A stretch of 63,063 nucleotides of DNA, taken from contig JAJFHN010000053.1 in the NCBI GenBank assembly GCA_021775595.1, forward strand, positions 1-63,063. Direction: 5' to 3'. Position 1 is the first letter of the stretch, and each line of letters begins with the position of its first letter. Positions 28,582-38,600 of the stretch are shown here, piece by piece. The stretch is from Hyphomicrobiales bacterium. GTDB taxonomy: Bacteria > Pseudomonadota > Alphaproteobacteria > Rhizobiales > Methyloligellaceae. The translations under genes were made by a program, and so were the position numbers. The notes under the pieces were generated by a model, which had not been told where the DNA came from, did no database searches, and saw nothing but the letters and a program-made list of their open reading frames with translations.

Positions 28582-30011
28582 CCGAATTCCTTGGCAAAGA
28601 AATCGAACAGAGCGCGTGCGCCCTGGGCCTCGCCGCCTTGGGGCCGACCGGGCTTGGCGGCCGGCGTCCAGCCATAAATGTCCAGATGCATGTAGCGGCT
28701 GGCGCGCGCGACAAAGCGCTTGAGAAACAGCGCAGCGGTGATCGACCCGGCGAAGGCCCCGCTTGAGATGTGGTTCACGTCGGCCACCTTGCTGGCCAGC
28801 AGTTCGTCATAGGGTTGCCAGAACGGCATCGGCCAGAGCGGGTCGGCGACCTGCTCGCCGGAGGTCAGCACGCCGCGGGCAAAACGCTCGTCATCGCAAT
28901 AAAGCGGCGGCAGGTCGGGACCGAGCGCCACGCGCGCCGCGCCCGTCAGCGTCGCCATGGTGATCAGATAATCCGGCGCCTCCTCGTCGGCGCGGGTCAG
29001 CCCATCGGCCAACACCAGGCGGCCCTCCGCATCGGTGTTGCCGATTTCGACACTCAAACCCTTGCGGCTTGCGAGAATATCGCCCGGCCTGAAGGCGTTG
29101 GCCGAAACGTTGTTGTCGGCGGCGGGGATGATCACCTTGAGGCGCAGTTTGAGTTTGGCCGCCATGATCATATGAGCCAACGCCAGCACGGCGGCCGCCC
29201 CCCCCATATCCTTCTTCATCAAAGCCATGGAGGAGCCGGGCTTGAGGTTGAGGCCGCCGGTATCAAAACAGATGCCCTTGCCGACCAGCGTCAGTTTGGG
29301 ATCGCGCGCGCGCCCCCAAACGAATTCGATCAGCCGGGGCGGGCGATCGCTGGCGCGCCCCACCGCGTGAACCAGCGGATAATTTTTCTTGAGCAGCGCG
29401 TCGCCCACGACAACGCTCGATTTGGCGCCGTGCCGCTTGGCCAGGTTCAGCGCCGCGGACGCCAGCTCCGCCGGGCCCAAATCGTTGGCTGGACGGTTGA
29501 TCAGATCGCGCCCCAAACAGACGCCCTCCGCCAGCTGTTCGATGGTGCTTTTGCGGACGCCCTTTGACAACTTGAGACGAGCGGGCTTTGCGGGTGGAGC
29601 GCTCTTGAACGCGTCGAACTGGTATGAGCCCAGCGCCCAGGCGAGCGCTGCCAGGTCTCGCTGATCTCCCGATCGCGGCGCGTTACCGAAATGATAGGCG
29701 CCAGGGGGAAGCGCACCCGGTAAGGCGCCGGGCAGCAGAGGCGCGAATACGTCTTCATTGCCCTCGCCTAGACCCAGAACGGCGCCGCCGAGACCGCCAT
29801 CGGCCGGCAGCAGCGCAATTGCGCCCGCATTGGGTTTGAAGCCCGTCGCTTCGAGCCAGCCGCGTTGGGCGCCGGGCAGTCTCTTCAGATCAGCCGCCGC
29901 CGTCTCGACGCCGATCCGCCAAATTGGCAGCGATCGAACTGTGCTGGCGCCGTCGATGAGAACGCCAGCCGGCGCGCGCACTGCCCGCACTTTGGGCTTG
30001 GATTTGGCCAT
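28578..30011 (-). CDS. M17 leucyl aminopeptidase family protein
   Basis: Cytosolic zinc/manganese aminopeptidase, 477 residues. Metal and active-site motifs are present: LVGKGICFDTGGLNLK, MKKDMGGAA, and EIGNTDAEGRLVLADGL (the M17 signature). The N-terminal domain is shorter and unlike PepA, as in the PepB-like alphaproteobacterial group. The ATG at 30009-30011 is preferred to one at 30059. The coupling to the NlpC/P60 gene suggests stepwise breakdown of wall-derived peptides. Confidence 0.92.
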   Translation of the reverse strand: MAKSKPKVRAVRAPAGVLIDGASTVRSLPIWRIGVETAAADLKRLPGAQRGWLEATGFKPNAGAIALLPADGGLGGAVLGLGEGNEDVFAPLLPGALPGALPPGAYHFGNAPRSGDQRDLAALAWALGSYQFDAFKSAPPAKPARLKLSKGVRKSTIEQLAEGVCLGRDLINRPANDLGPAELASAALNLAKRHGAKSSVVVGDALLKKNYPLVHAVGRASDRPPRLIEFVWGRARDPKLTLVGKGICFDTGGLNLKPGSSMALMKKDMGGAAAVLALAHMIMAAKLKLRLKVIIPAADNNVSANAFRPGDILASRKGLSVEIGNTDAEGRLVLADGLTRADEEAPDYLITMATLTGAARVALGPDLPPLYCDDERFARGVLTSGEQVADPLWPMPFWQPYDELLASKVADVNHISSGAFAGSITAALFLKRFVARASRYMHLDIYGWTPAAKPGRPQGGEAQGARALFDFFAKEFG

Positions 30012-30183
30012 AATTCTACGTTTCGCCCCCGCTCTTTGCCCGCCAGCCATTATTGGCAAGCTCTCGAGCCAAATACAACGCGCCCGGCGCCGTAGACCGG
30101 GCGTCGATCAATCCAAATTGGTTAATCCTTTTTTGACGCGTGTCCCAGGATAATACACCTCTAGAATTCTGGGGGCTGATGAA

Positions 30184-31242
30184 ATGATTGAATTGGGCAA
30201 CCCATCCGTAGGGGCACCGCGTCTTGAGCGGGGCATCGTCTGGAAACTGATGGCAAGCGCCGCTGTTTTGTGCGCCGTGACGGCTTGCACAAAAACCGAC
30301 AAGGCCGCGCAACGCTATGCGAATCCGGAAGTCAACATCACCGGCAAGCAGCGCGCTGAGGTCAAGCCGAGCAATCCGCTGCACGCCGCCACGACCTATT
30401 GGGCGCAGCAACACCGCAAAAAACCGACAGACGCCAAGGCCGCGCTGAACTATGCGCGCAACCTCAAAGCCCTGGGCGCGACCAAAAAGGCGATGGAAGT
30501 GCTCGATCAAGGCCACCGCGCCAATCCCACGAACACCGAGATCGCGTCCGAATTCGGCCGATTGGCGCTGGCCAGCAACAATATCCAGCTGGCCGACCGA
30601 CTGCTCAAACAGGCCGAGGGCGACCGCAAGGGTGCCGACTGGCGCGTGCTTTCAGCCCGCGGCACGGTGTTGGCAAAACAGGGCCAGCACAAACAGGCCC
30701 AAGGTTATTTCATCGCCGCCCTGCACAAGCGGCCCGACGCCATTTCGGTGCGCAACAATCTCGCGCTCTCCTACGCCATGAGCGGCCAGCCGCAGCAGGC
30801 TGAAGAGCAATTGCGCCAGGTCGTCAAATCGGGCCATGAAAGCCCGCGTGTTCGGCAAAACCTGGCGCTCGTCATGGGCCTCCAAGGCAAATTCGACGAA
30901 GCCAAGCAGCTCGCCTCCGTCGATATCGCCGACAAGCAGGCCAGCGCCAACATGACCTATCTGAAGAACATGGTGCGCCCGGCCAAAATCGCGAAGGCAG
31001 CGCCCGCCCAACCGGCGGTGCCAGCGCCCGCACCCGCTGCGCTCGCCCAGGCAAAGGCACCAGCCGCGCCCCTCCAGATTACGCCGGTAAATGCTGCGAG
31101 CAACGCCGCTCGCGCGGTGGTCAGGCCCGCCGTTTTGACGCCGAACACGCCGGCAACACCCAAGCAGACCGCACCGGACGCCAATTGGTCGGCGACGGTG
31201 TCGCCTGAGGCCAGCAGCCAAGCATCCCCCACCACACGCTAA
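30184..31242 (+). CDS. tadD: Tad pilus TPR lipoprotein, TadD-like
   Basis: A 352-residue TPR protein; TadD is the lipoprotein that helps the secretin assemble in Tad pilus systems. The N-terminus carries a hydrophobic run ending in a lipobox-like AVTAC (Cys35), followed by at least four TPR-like helical pairs (KAALNYARNLKALGATKKAM; LADRLLKQAEG; GQHKQAQGYFIAALHKRP; SGQPQQAEEQLRQVV). The last about 90 residues are Ala/Pro-rich. It is convergent with tadC, on the opposite strand from the main pilus operon. Confidence 0.85.
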   Translation: MIELGNPSVGAPRLERGIVWKLMASAAVLCAVTACTKTDKAAQRYANPEVNITGKQRAEVKPSNPLHAATTYWAQQHRKKPTDAKAALNYARNLKALGATKKAMEVLDQGHRANPTNTEIASEFGRLALASNNIQLADRLLKQAEGDRKGADWRVLSARGTVLAKQGQHKQAQGYFIAALHKRPDAISVRNNLALSYAMSGQPQQAEEQLRQVVKSGHESPRVRQNLALVMGLQGKFDEAKQLASVDIADKQASANMTYLKNMVRPAKIAKAAPAQPAVPAPAPAALAQAKAPAAPLQITPVNAASNAARAVVRPAVLTPNTPATPKQTAPDANWSATVSPEASSQASPTTR

Positions 31243-31329
31243 GCGTTTGCGCGCCGCGCCGAACGCAGGCTTCCTATTCAATTGTCGTTGAAGGCGCCGG
31301 CGCGTCTGCCGGCAAGCGCCGCGTGCGCG

Positions 31330-32304
31330 CTATTGAATGCCCATGACCTTGATGGCCGCTGGGCCCAAGATCACGATAAAGAGCACCGGGAGAAAGAACA
31401 CGATCATCGGAACCGTGAGCTTCGGCGGCAAGGCGGCCGCCTTTTTCTCGGCCTCGGCCATACGCATATCGCGGTTTTCCTGAGCCATGACACGCAAGGC
31501 GGTCCCGACCGGCGTGCCGTAGCGTTCGGCCTGGATGAGGCTCGTGCCCACCGCCTTAACGCCGGGCAGGCCCGTGCGTTTGCCGAGATTCTCAAACGCC
31601 TGGCGGCGGTCGGGCAGGTAAGAGAGTTCCGCGGTGGTCAGACTGAACTCTTCCGCCAACTCGATCGAGCGGCCCGAGATTTCTTTGGCAACCTTGTGCA
31701 GCGCGGCCTCGATCGACATGCCAGCCTGTACGCAAATCAGCATCAGGTCGAGGGAATCGGGAAAGGCGCGCTTGATCGAGGCTTGGCGACGCTGGATCAG
31801 GTTCGAGACGAACAGGATCGGCAAATAGAACCCCAAATAGGCCGCGCCGATCGACATAGAGATGCGCATCAGCGTCGGCAGCTCGTAATCCTTGACCACG
31901 AAGAGATAGAACAGCGCCAGGGCAAAGCACAGAATGGGCAGGCTGACACGGAAGAACAAGAACGCCACGACCGGCGCTTGCCCCCGCAAGCCCGCCATTT
32001 TCAGCTTGGTCATGGTGTCGTCGGTTTCCAGCAGTTTGCGCAAATTGAGCTGCTCGACGACTTGCTTCATGAAGCCCTTGGGCTGCTGGCGCAGATTGCC
32101 TCGCCGCGTGTCATCGGCCAGTTGCGCCATGCGCTCGGCCCGCATCTTCTCGCGCTCGCCCGCGACATATTTCATGCGCGCCGCCGTCCGGTCGCCCGAG
32201 AGCAAGGGGAGCGTAAAGGTCACGACGGTGGCGAACGCCGCCACGGCGATCAGCGCAACCATCAGCATCTGCGGATCGAGCAAAAGGTCGAAAATTTGAT
32301 CCAT
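31330..32304 (-). CDS. tadC: Tad pilus inner-membrane platform protein TadC
   Basis: Type II secretion F-domain protein, 324 residues, with membrane segments near residues 15-35, 125-160 and at the C-terminus (MIVFFLPVLFIVILGPAAI). The F-domain contains SLDLMLICVQAGMSIEAALHKVA and ERYGTPVGTALRVMAQENR. With TadB it forms the platform over the ATPase. Last gene of the leftward cpa/tad operon; 15 bp after tadB. Confidence 0.94.
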   Translation of the reverse strand: MDQIFDLLLDPQMLMVALIAVAAFATVVTFTLPLLSGDRTAARMKYVAGEREKMRAERMAQLADDTRRGNLRQQPKGFMKQVVEQLNLRKLLETDDTMTKLKMAGLRGQAPVVAFLFFRVSLPILCFALALFYLFVVKDYELPTLMRISMSIGAAYLGFYLPILFVSNLIQRRQASIKRAFPDSLDLMLICVQAGMSIEAALHKVAKEISGRSIELAEEFSLTTAELSYLPDRRQAFENLGKRTGLPGVKAVGTSLIQAERYGTPVGTALRVMAQENRDMRMAEAEKKAAALPPKLTVPMIVFFLPVLFIVILGPAAIKVMGIQ

Positions 32305-32319
32305 GACGTCCAGCCCGCC

Positions 32320-33312
32320 CTAGTAATCGAAATTGATCATTTTGCGCATCACCAGTACGCCGCACAGCATCCAAAACCCGCTGGCCATCAGCATGATTTT
32401 GCCGAGCCGGTCGGTCCACAGGATTGCGACGTAATCAGGCGTCGACATAAACAGCATGAGCATGACCAGCGGCGGCAGGGCGCCGATGATTGCGGCAGAG
32501 GTCTTTGCCTCGGCGCTGAAGGCCGCCACCTTGCCGGCCAGCCGCTGGCGATCGCGCAGCACGGCTGCGAGGTTGCCAAGCGCTTCGGCGAGATTGCCGC
32601 CGGTCTTTTGCTGGATCGAAACGACGATCGAGAAGAAGTTGACCTCCGGCAGCGGCACGCGGTCGAGCATGCCTTCGAAGGCTTTAGCGAGCGGAATACC
32701 GACTTTTTGCTGTTCGACGAGATTCTCAAATTCTTCGCGTACCGGTTCGGGGGTCTCGACGGCGATGATGTGCAGGCAATCATTCAGCGGCAGGCCCGAT
32801 TTGACGCCGCGCACGATGATGTCGATGGCGTTGGCCAGTTCCCTTAAAAACCGCTTCTGCCGCCGCTTGCCCAGAAAATTGACCACCCAGCGCGGCGCGC
32901 CAAGGCCGGCCGATGCGCCGGCCGCCAACGAGAGCAGCGGCGAGGAGCCCGTTATCAGCATCAACAGGGCGGTCCCTACGCCCAAGCCGAGGCTCGCCAT
33001 GTAGAAGGATCGTGGCGTCACGTCGAACCCGGCGCGCGCCAAGCGCATTTTGAGTGTCGCCTTCTTTTTGAATTTCTGCCGCGCCTCAAGTTCCTTGAGC
33101 GTCTCCTGCACTTCCTTCTTGCGGGTGATGATCAGGTCGCTGTCGCCACCGCGGCTTCGGCGCTTGGGTTGATCCTTGGCAAATTGCGCGAGCCGCTTGT
33201 CGCTTTTTTTCTCGCCGGAGAGATATGGGATCAACAGCACATAAGCGATGCCGCCGACAGCAATCGCGACGAGCACAACGGCAGCAAGCTTAACCAGTTG
33301 GGGATCAATCAA
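32320..33312 (-). CDS. tadB: Tad pilus inner-membrane platform protein TadB
   Basis: The 330-residue F-domain partner of TadC. One N-terminal segment, a basic cytoplasmic region (KKSDKRLAQFAKDQPKRRSRGG), two segments around 105-150, then the F-domain (ANAIDIIVRGVKSGLPLNDC; VGIPLAKAFEGMLDRV; QQKTGGNLAEALGNLAAVLR) and C-terminal segments. Overlaps the CpaF ATPase gene by 8 bp, so translation is likely coupled. Confidence 0.94.
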   Translation of the reverse strand: MIDPQLVKLAAVVLVAIAVGGIAYVLLIPYLSGEKKSDKRLAQFAKDQPKRRSRGGDSDLIITRKKEVQETLKELEARQKFKKKATLKMRLARAGFDVTPRSFYMASLGLGVGTALLMLITGSSPLLSLAAGASAGLGAPRWVVNFLGKRRQKRFLRELANAIDIIVRGVKSGLPLNDCLHIIAVETPEPVREEFENLVEQQKVGIPLAKAFEGMLDRVPLPEVNFFSIVVSIQQKTGGNLAEALGNLAAVLRDRQRLAGKVAAFSAEAKTSAAIIGALPPLVMLMLFMSTPDYVAILWTDRLGKIMLMASGFWMLCGVLVMRKMINFDY

Positions 33313-34984
33313 AGTCGTCTCCCAGGGCTTGGCCCAAATCGTCGCGCACTTCGGATTCCGTCAGGCATTCATTGAGGCGCTTCTGCTCGCCATAATAGAC
33401 GGCGCGATCCCAAAAACGGGGACGCGCGATGCCCGTCGAACGATGGCGTCCGATCAATCTGCCGTTCTCGTCCTCGCCTTGGACTTCGTAGACGAAGATG
33501 TCCTGCAGCGTGACGACATTGCCTTCCAGGCCGATCACCTCGGTGATGCGGGTGATGCGGCGCGAGCCGTCGCGCATACGCGAGGTTTGAACGATCACGT
33601 CGACCGAACCGACGATCATCTCGCGGATGGTCTGGGGCGGCAGGGCGTAACCGCCCATCAAGATCATGCTCTCGACGCGGCTCAGGCACTCGCGCGGCGA
33701 GTTGGAATGAAGCGTGCCCATCGAGCCGTCATGGCCGGTGTTCATGGCCTGCAGCAGGTCGAAGGCTTCGGGGCCGCGCACCTCGCCGACGATGATCCGG
33801 TCCGGGCGCATACGCAGGCAGTTCTTGACGAGATCGCGCATTGTGATTTCGCCCTCGCCCTCGAGGTTCGGCGGGCGCGTCTCCAACCGCACAACATGAG
33901 GCTGCTGGAGTTGCAGTTCGGCGGAGTCCTCGCACGTCACCACGCGCTCGTCTGCATCGATATAGGCGGTGAGACAATTGAGCAGCGTCGTCTTGCCCGA
34001 ACCCGTACCGCCAGAGATCAGCACATTGCAGCGCACCCGCCCTATGATTGAGAGCAGATCGCGCCCGGACGGCGTTATCGAGCCAAATTGCGTCAGCTGT
34101 TCGAGAGTGAGGCGGTCTTTCTTAAACTTACGAATGGTCAGCGTGGGGCCATCCAGCGACAGTGGCGGCGCGATCACGTTGACGCGGCTGCCGTCGGGCA
34201 GGCGGGCGTCGCATATCGGGCTCGATTCATCGACCCGGCGGCCGACCTGGCTGACGATGCGCTGGCAGATATTCATCAGTTGGGCGTTGTCGGCAAACCT
34301 GATGGCCGCCGAACTCACCTTGCCGTCCACCTCGATGTAGGTGTGGTCGGCGCCATTGACCATGATGTCGGCGATGTCGTCACGCGCCAGAAGCGGCTCA
34401 AGCGGGCCATAGCCCAACACGTCATTACAGATATCCTCGAGCAATTCCTCCTGCTCGGCGATGCTCATCACAACGTTCTTGATCGAGACAATCTCGCTGA
34501 CGATGTCGCGGATTTCTTCTCGTGCAGCCTCAGGCTCAAGCCGGGCGAGCTGCGTCAAATCGATGGTGTCGATCAGCGCATTGAAGACGGTTGTCTTGAC
34601 GTCGTAGTACTCTTCCGAGCGGCCGCGATCCACCGGCGCATCCATGGCAACGGGCTCAGGCGCCGCAGGCTGTTCCATGACTGGCGGCGGTGCGGGTTGG
34701 ACTTGCTGGAGCGGAGCGGCTGCAACGCCTTGTGGCTCAGCTTGCAGCGGCGCCGAAACGGCTGGATTGCCCAATTCTTCGCCCGCCGGCTGCACCGGCA
34801 TAGCCGGATCGATCGGCGCGTGCTCGGCCAGCGTCAGATCATCTTCGGGAAACGGATTGGGTGCAGGCGCGACCGTGTCCGCCACTGGCGACGATATGGT
34901 CACCTCCGCCTCAGGCGGCGTGACGGGCACCTCCGGCTGGTGGGCCGGTGGCGCGGCAGAATCCGAACCGCGCTTACCAAACAT
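33305..34984 (-). CDS. cpaF: Tad pilus assembly ATPase CpaF/TadA
   Basis: Secretion ATPase that powers Flp pilus assembly, 559 residues. The first about 120 residues are Pro/Ala/Glu-rich and disordered-looking. The motor core shows [19 protein letters not shown], Walker [17 protein letters not shown], the Asp/Glu box [19 protein letters not shown], Walker [21 protein letters not shown] and the His box [14 protein letters not shown]. All catalytic motifs are intact. Confidence 0.96.
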   Translation of the reverse strand: MFGKRGSDSAAPPAHQPEVPVTPPEAEVTISSPVADTVAPAPNPFPEDDLTLAEHAPIDPAMPVQPAGEELGNPAVSAPLQAEPQGVAAAPLQQVQPAPPPVMEQPAAPEPVAMDAPVDRGRSEEYYDVKTTVFNALIDTIDLTQLARLEPEAAREEIRDIVSEIVSIKNVVMSIAEQEELLEDICNDVLGYGPLEPLLARDDIADIMVNGADHTYIEVDGKVSSAAIRFADNAQLMNICQRIVSQVGRRVDESSPICDARLPDGSRVNVIAPPLSLDGPTLTIRKFKKDRLTLEQLTQFGSITPSGRDLLSIIGRVRCNVLISGGTGSGKTTLLNCLTAYIDADERVVTCEDSAELQLQQPHVVRLETRPPNLEGEGEITMRDLVKNCLRMRPDRIIVGEVRGPEAFDLLQAMNTGHDGSMGTLHSNSPRECLSRVESMILMGGYALPPQTIREMIVGSVDVIVQTSRMRDGSRRITRITEVIGLEGNVVTLQDIFVYEVQGEDENGRLIGRHRSTGIARPRFWDRAVYYGEQKRLNECLTESEVRDDLGQALGDDFD

Positions 34985-34988
34985 CTGT

Positions 34989-36329
34989 CTACAACCCCAA
35001 CTTCTTCAGGTTGAACTGGCCAAGCAGCGACTCCAAAACCGACTGCTTTTCCGCCTTGGGTTCATCGCGATCGCAGAGCTGGAACGCCAGTTCAGTGAAT
35101 CTTTCGCAGGCCTTCGCCTTGGTCGAAATCTCTTGCACCATCTGGCCGTTGTTCGCCGCCGTTCCGAACAGTTCGGCGTCAAATTCGACAACCAAGTGAG
35201 ATTGGATCTCAAGCGCGCTGGTGAAATCGCTGATCGAGATTTCCGGCCGCTTGGGCATGCCCACCTGGTTCAGCACCAGGATCGGCAGCTTGTCGTTGGG
35301 CCGGGCCGCCTTCATGCGGTCGATCAAATTCTTGGCGTTGCGCAAATTTGCCAGATCCGGAATGGCCGTGATCACAATTTGATCGGCTTGGACAACCAAG
35401 CGCTGAGCCCACTCGGTCCAGACATGGGGTATATCTGCGACCACGAACGGCACGTTGCGGCGGACCGTATCGATAACTTTTTCGCAGGCCGCGGGTCCCG
35501 GATCATAAGTACGCTCAAGCGTGCCCGGCGCCGCAAACAGGCTCAAATGATCCGAACAGCGCGACAGCAATCTGTCGAGCAGCACCTCATCGAGCCGGTC
35601 TGGCGAGAGCAGTGCATCGCCGATCCCCTGGATCGGGTCTTGATTGAAGTCGAGGCCCGCCGTGCCGAACGGCAGATCGAAATCGGTAATCACGACTTCG
35701 CTGCGAACGACTTCGGCGATGGACCAAGCGGTGTTGTGGCAAATCGTGCTCGAACCGCAGCCGCCCTTGGCGCCGACGAATGCGATCACCCGGCCGATCG
35801 GCTCGGCACCCGATTCATTGTAGAGGTTCGACAGACTTTCCATGATCTGTCCGACGGTGAGCGGCATCACCAGATATTCGCTCACCCCGCGCGAGACCAG
35901 CTGGCGATAGAGCAGCACGTCGTTGACGTGACCGATCACGATCACCTTGGTGCCGGCGTCACAGACTTCCGAAAATTGATCGAGCTCGGCCAGCATCGTG
36001 TCCTGGTCGCGCATGGACTCCAGAAGAATGAGGTTCGGCGTGGAGGCGTCGCGGTAAAAGGCGGTCGCCGCCTGGATGCCACCCATTTGAACGGTGGTGT
36101 GCGCGCGTGCCAGACGCCGGTCCTGGGCTGCTTCGGAAAGCAACTGGGCCGTGCGGTCGTCCTCGCAAAATGCCTGAATATTGATGCGCGGAATGGGCAG
36201 CGCTTTGTAGCCTCTTGTATCGGCCGCAGCCATGCTCGGTTGGGCCGCGGGTTGAGGTATGGCTTGCCCGCCATCGCCCTCAGGCTGCGCGTCGAGAGGT
36301 TGCGTGTCGTACGCCAAATCGTTCATCAA
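34989..36329 (-). CDS. cpaE: Tad pilus localisation ATPase CpaE/TadZ
   Basis: ParA/MinD-like protein that positions the pilus machine, 446 residues. The N-terminal part (about 50-160) resembles a receiver domain without phosphorylation site (NLILLESMRDQDTM; VIVIGHVND). The ATPase part begins VIAFVGAKGGCGSSTICHN, a deviant Walker A in which the second conserved Lys is Ser, as is usual in this family. Overlaps cpaD by 4 bp; 4 bp gap to cpaF. Confidence 0.93.
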   Translation of the reverse strand: MMNDLAYDTQPLDAQPEGDGGQAIPQPAAQPSMAAADTRGYKALPIPRINIQAFCEDDRTAQLLSEAAQDRRLARAHTTVQMGGIQAATAFYRDASTPNLILLESMRDQDTMLAELDQFSEVCDAGTKVIVIGHVNDVLLYRQLVSRGVSEYLVMPLTVGQIMESLSNLYNESGAEPIGRVIAFVGAKGGCGSSTICHNTAWSIAEVVRSEVVITDFDLPFGTAGLDFNQDPIQGIGDALLSPDRLDEVLLDRLLSRCSDHLSLFAAPGTLERTYDPGPAACEKVIDTVRRNVPFVVADIPHVWTEWAQRLVVQADQIVITAIPDLANLRNAKNLIDRMKAARPNDKLPILVLNQVGMPKRPEISISDFTSALEIQSHLVVEFDAELFGTAANNGQMVQEISTKAKACERFTELAFQLCDRDEPKAEKQSVLESLLGQFNLKKLGL

Positions 36330-37075
36330 CTGCCTCCTCCGCCTTCAACTTCGCTGACAGCGCCGCTCTCTTCTTCAGCCTTTTCGGCCACGGTCGCTTC
36401 GCCTTTGACATACTTGTTCCAGATGGTGTCGCGGCGCTCGCTCGAGCGTGGCGTCATGCCGCGCGGCTCGAGCAAATCGTTGGGATTTGCGACCATCGCG
36501 GCCAGGTTGTGCTGGGTGGCGCAGCCCATATTCGGGTACGGCAAGCTCTTTGGATCGGCCGCCAAATTGGTTGGCCAGGATCCGCATTGCGGCGGGATGG
36601 CCACGTGGCGCAAATAGGACACGCGGATGGGCGCGCGCGGATCGCCATCGGCGAAATAGGGTTCGACGTGGCTCGCCTTATGAGCGACGCCCTCTTGACG
36701 CATGACACGCCTCACGTCATCGAGCACGCGCATGGCGGCGACCTCATTGGGTGAACCGCTTGGCGCGCGAATCAACAACGCGCCGTTACCGTTATGCCGG
36801 TATTCGCGCAGGAAGTGCTGCGTGCGGGCGCGTTGCGAGCTGGCGAGGCCATAGGCGCCGCGCGGCACCGCGAGATCGAGAACCTCTTCGCGCTTATCGA
36901 CGATGATGGGGTGTTGTTGGGTGGGATCGGTAACGAGCCAACCACGCACATCCTTTGCCCCTTGGGTCTGACAGCCTGGCAAACCAACCAGCAACAATAT
37001 GCCCAGCGCCATCGGCAGCGCGCGCGATGGCTTGGTCTGGCTGGCTGTCTCGGGACGTTTGACTTCGTTGCACAT
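36326..37075 (-). CDS. cpaD: Tad pilus assembly lipoprotein CpaD
   Basis: A 249-residue lipoprotein acting with the secretin. The signal ends in lipobox GLPGC (Cys35). The CpaD-family pattern includes HFLREYRHNGNGALLIRAPSG, DPRAPIRVSYLRHVA, and NMGCATQHNLAAMVANPNDL with LEPRGMTPRSSERRD. The ATG at 37073-37075 is supported by GGAGGAAC 7 bases upstream; a longer frame to 37159 has no such support and would overlap cpaC. Confidence 0.94.
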   Translation of the reverse strand: MCNEVKRPETASQTKPSRALPMALGILLLVGLPGCQTQGAKDVRGWLVTDPTQQHPIIVDKREEVLDLAVPRGAYGLASSQRARTQHFLREYRHNGNGALLIRAPSGSPNEVAAMRVLDDVRRVMRQEGVAHKASHVEPYFADGDPRAPIRVSYLRHVAIPPQCGSWPTNLAADPKSLPYPNMGCATQHNLAAMVANPNDLLEPRGMTPRSSERRDTIWNKYVKGEATVAEKAEEESGAVSEVEGGGGS

Positions 37076-37097
37076 TTTCAGTTCCTCCACGTCCCAG

Positions 37098-38597
37098 CTA
37101 TTCGACGATGTAACCGACATCGCCCTTGTAGCCGCCGACCGGCATATGTTCGGGCTCACGTCCGTAGATGCGATTGAGGTGGCCCATCAGATAACCCTTG
37201 CCGTCGCTGGCGGGCGAAAAGCCGTCATCGGGACGGGCCAGTTTGGAGCGGGCCGTGGGATCGACCACATAGGGTGTGACGATAACGACCAGCTCGGTCT
37301 CTTTCTTTTCGTAATCCCGGCTGCGAAACAGCGCGCCCAACACGGGCAGATTCTTGATGCCCGGCAGGCCGGTCATCGCCTGCTTGGTCTCATCGGAAAT
37401 CAGCCCCGCCATAACCAGCGAACCACCGCTCGGCAGCTCGACCGTCGATTCGGCGCGCCGAACCTTGAGGCCCGGAATGGTGACGAAGGAAAGCGTGATC
37501 GACGCCTCGTTCGTGATCTCGGAGACTTCCGTCGAGACCTTCATCGAGATACGGCCTTCCGACAGAACGACCGGCGTAAACGACAGCCCGACACCGAAGG
37601 GTTTGAATTCGACCGATACGCGGTTGTTGTCTTGGGCGATCGGGATTGGAAATTCGCCGCCTGCCAGAAAGCTCGCCGTCTCGCCCGAAATGGCGGTCAG
37701 CGTCGGCTCGGCCAACGTCCGGATCACGCCGTCTTGTTCGAGCGCGCGGATTGTGGCGCGCACCTGATTGTTGGGCGTCTGCCAAAGCGCGCTGCCGAGC
37801 GCGGTGGAGACAACGTCCTTGTCATTGAACGGGAACTTCAAATTGGTCAGTTTGTTCAGCGTCAAATTGCCACTCGTGACGAAGGCCGCGCCGGCGCCGA
37901 TGGCATCGGTGATATCGATGCCAAGCTGTTTGATGACCGTGCGTTGCATCTCGGCGATGGTGACTTTGAGCAGCACTTGCTCCTTGGCATCGACGCCCAG
38001 CATATTGATGATTTTTTCGCCGTCCTCGTCTTCCACCAGACGACCGACGATCTTGGCCGCGCGCGAGGCGTCTACGGCATTGGGCACCCTACCGGTCAGC
38101 ATGACATTGTCGTTGAGCGCGCTGAGTTCGATTTGAGACCCAGGAATCAGCCGCTCAAGCATCGCGGCGACAGGGGCAAGATCGCGCTCGATTTTGACCT
38201 CCAGGATCAGAACCTGCTGTCCCTGGTCATCGAAAAAGAATGCGTTGGCCTGACCGACCTTAGCGCCAATCAGATAGGCCCGGCGGTTGGTGCGCACGAC
38301 CGCATCCAGATTTTCCGGATGCGAAATATGCACGTCCTGCACCTTGACCGGGAGCTCGACCACCATTGTTTTGTTGAGGCCGATCGTGACCTCGCGCCGC
38401 ACGGGCAGCGTGGCTGTGGCTGGAATGTGCAACACCGATTTGTGCGAGTACTTTCCTTCTGCCCGCGCCTCCATCGACGTGGGCACCAGCATCGAAGCGG
38501 CAACGATGGCCGCGCAGATAAGCGGCAGCAGCGCAGCGGCACCGGTGATCGGGTTGCGCAACAGGCTTGTGGCTCTGATTTTTGTATGGATGCCCAT
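37098..38597 (-). CDS. cpaC: Tad pilus outer-membrane secretin CpaC/RcpA
   Basis: A 499-residue secretin forming the outer-membrane channel. After a signal peptide comes the pilus N-domain (VHISHPENLDAVVRTNRRAY), a BON-like region (LTGRVPNAVDASRAAKIVG), and the secretin domain with GGEFPIPIA, VGLSFTPVVL and the C-terminal GLISDETKQ and GIKNLPVLGALFRSRDY. 3 bp after cpaB. Confidence 0.95.
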   Translation of the reverse strand: MGIHTKIRATSLLRNPITGAAALLPLICAAIVAASMLVPTSMEARAEGKYSHKSVLHIPATATLPVRREVTIGLNKTMVVELPVKVQDVHISHPENLDAVVRTNRRAYLIGAKVGQANAFFFDDQGQQVLILEVKIERDLAPVAAMLERLIPGSQIELSALNDNVMLTGRVPNAVDASRAAKIVGRLVEDEDGEKIINMLGVDAKEQVLLKVTIAEMQRTVIKQLGIDITDAIGAGAAFVTSGNLTLNKLTNLKFPFNDKDVVSTALGSALWQTPNNQVRATIRALEQDGVIRTLAEPTLTAISGETASFLAGGEFPIPIAQDNNRVSVEFKPFGVGLSFTPVVLSEGRISMKVSTEVSEITNEASITLSFVTIPGLKVRRAESTVELPSGGSLVMAGLISDETKQAMTGLPGIKNLPVLGALFRSRDYEKKETELVVIVTPYVVDPTARSKLARPDDGFSPASDGKGYLMGHLNRIYGREPEHMPVGGYKGDVGYIVE

Positions 38598-38600
38598 GAT

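Noticed and set aside
31282-32847. 521-codon plus-strand open frame
   Set aside because: Exactly antisense to tadC and tadB, His/Gln/Arg-rich composition of a GC-rich shadow frame, no ribosome-binding site.
34644-36617. 657-codon plus-strand open frame
   Set aside because: Antisense to cpaF and cpaE, low-complexity Gly/Ala start, no domain; the minus-strand genes have intact motifs.
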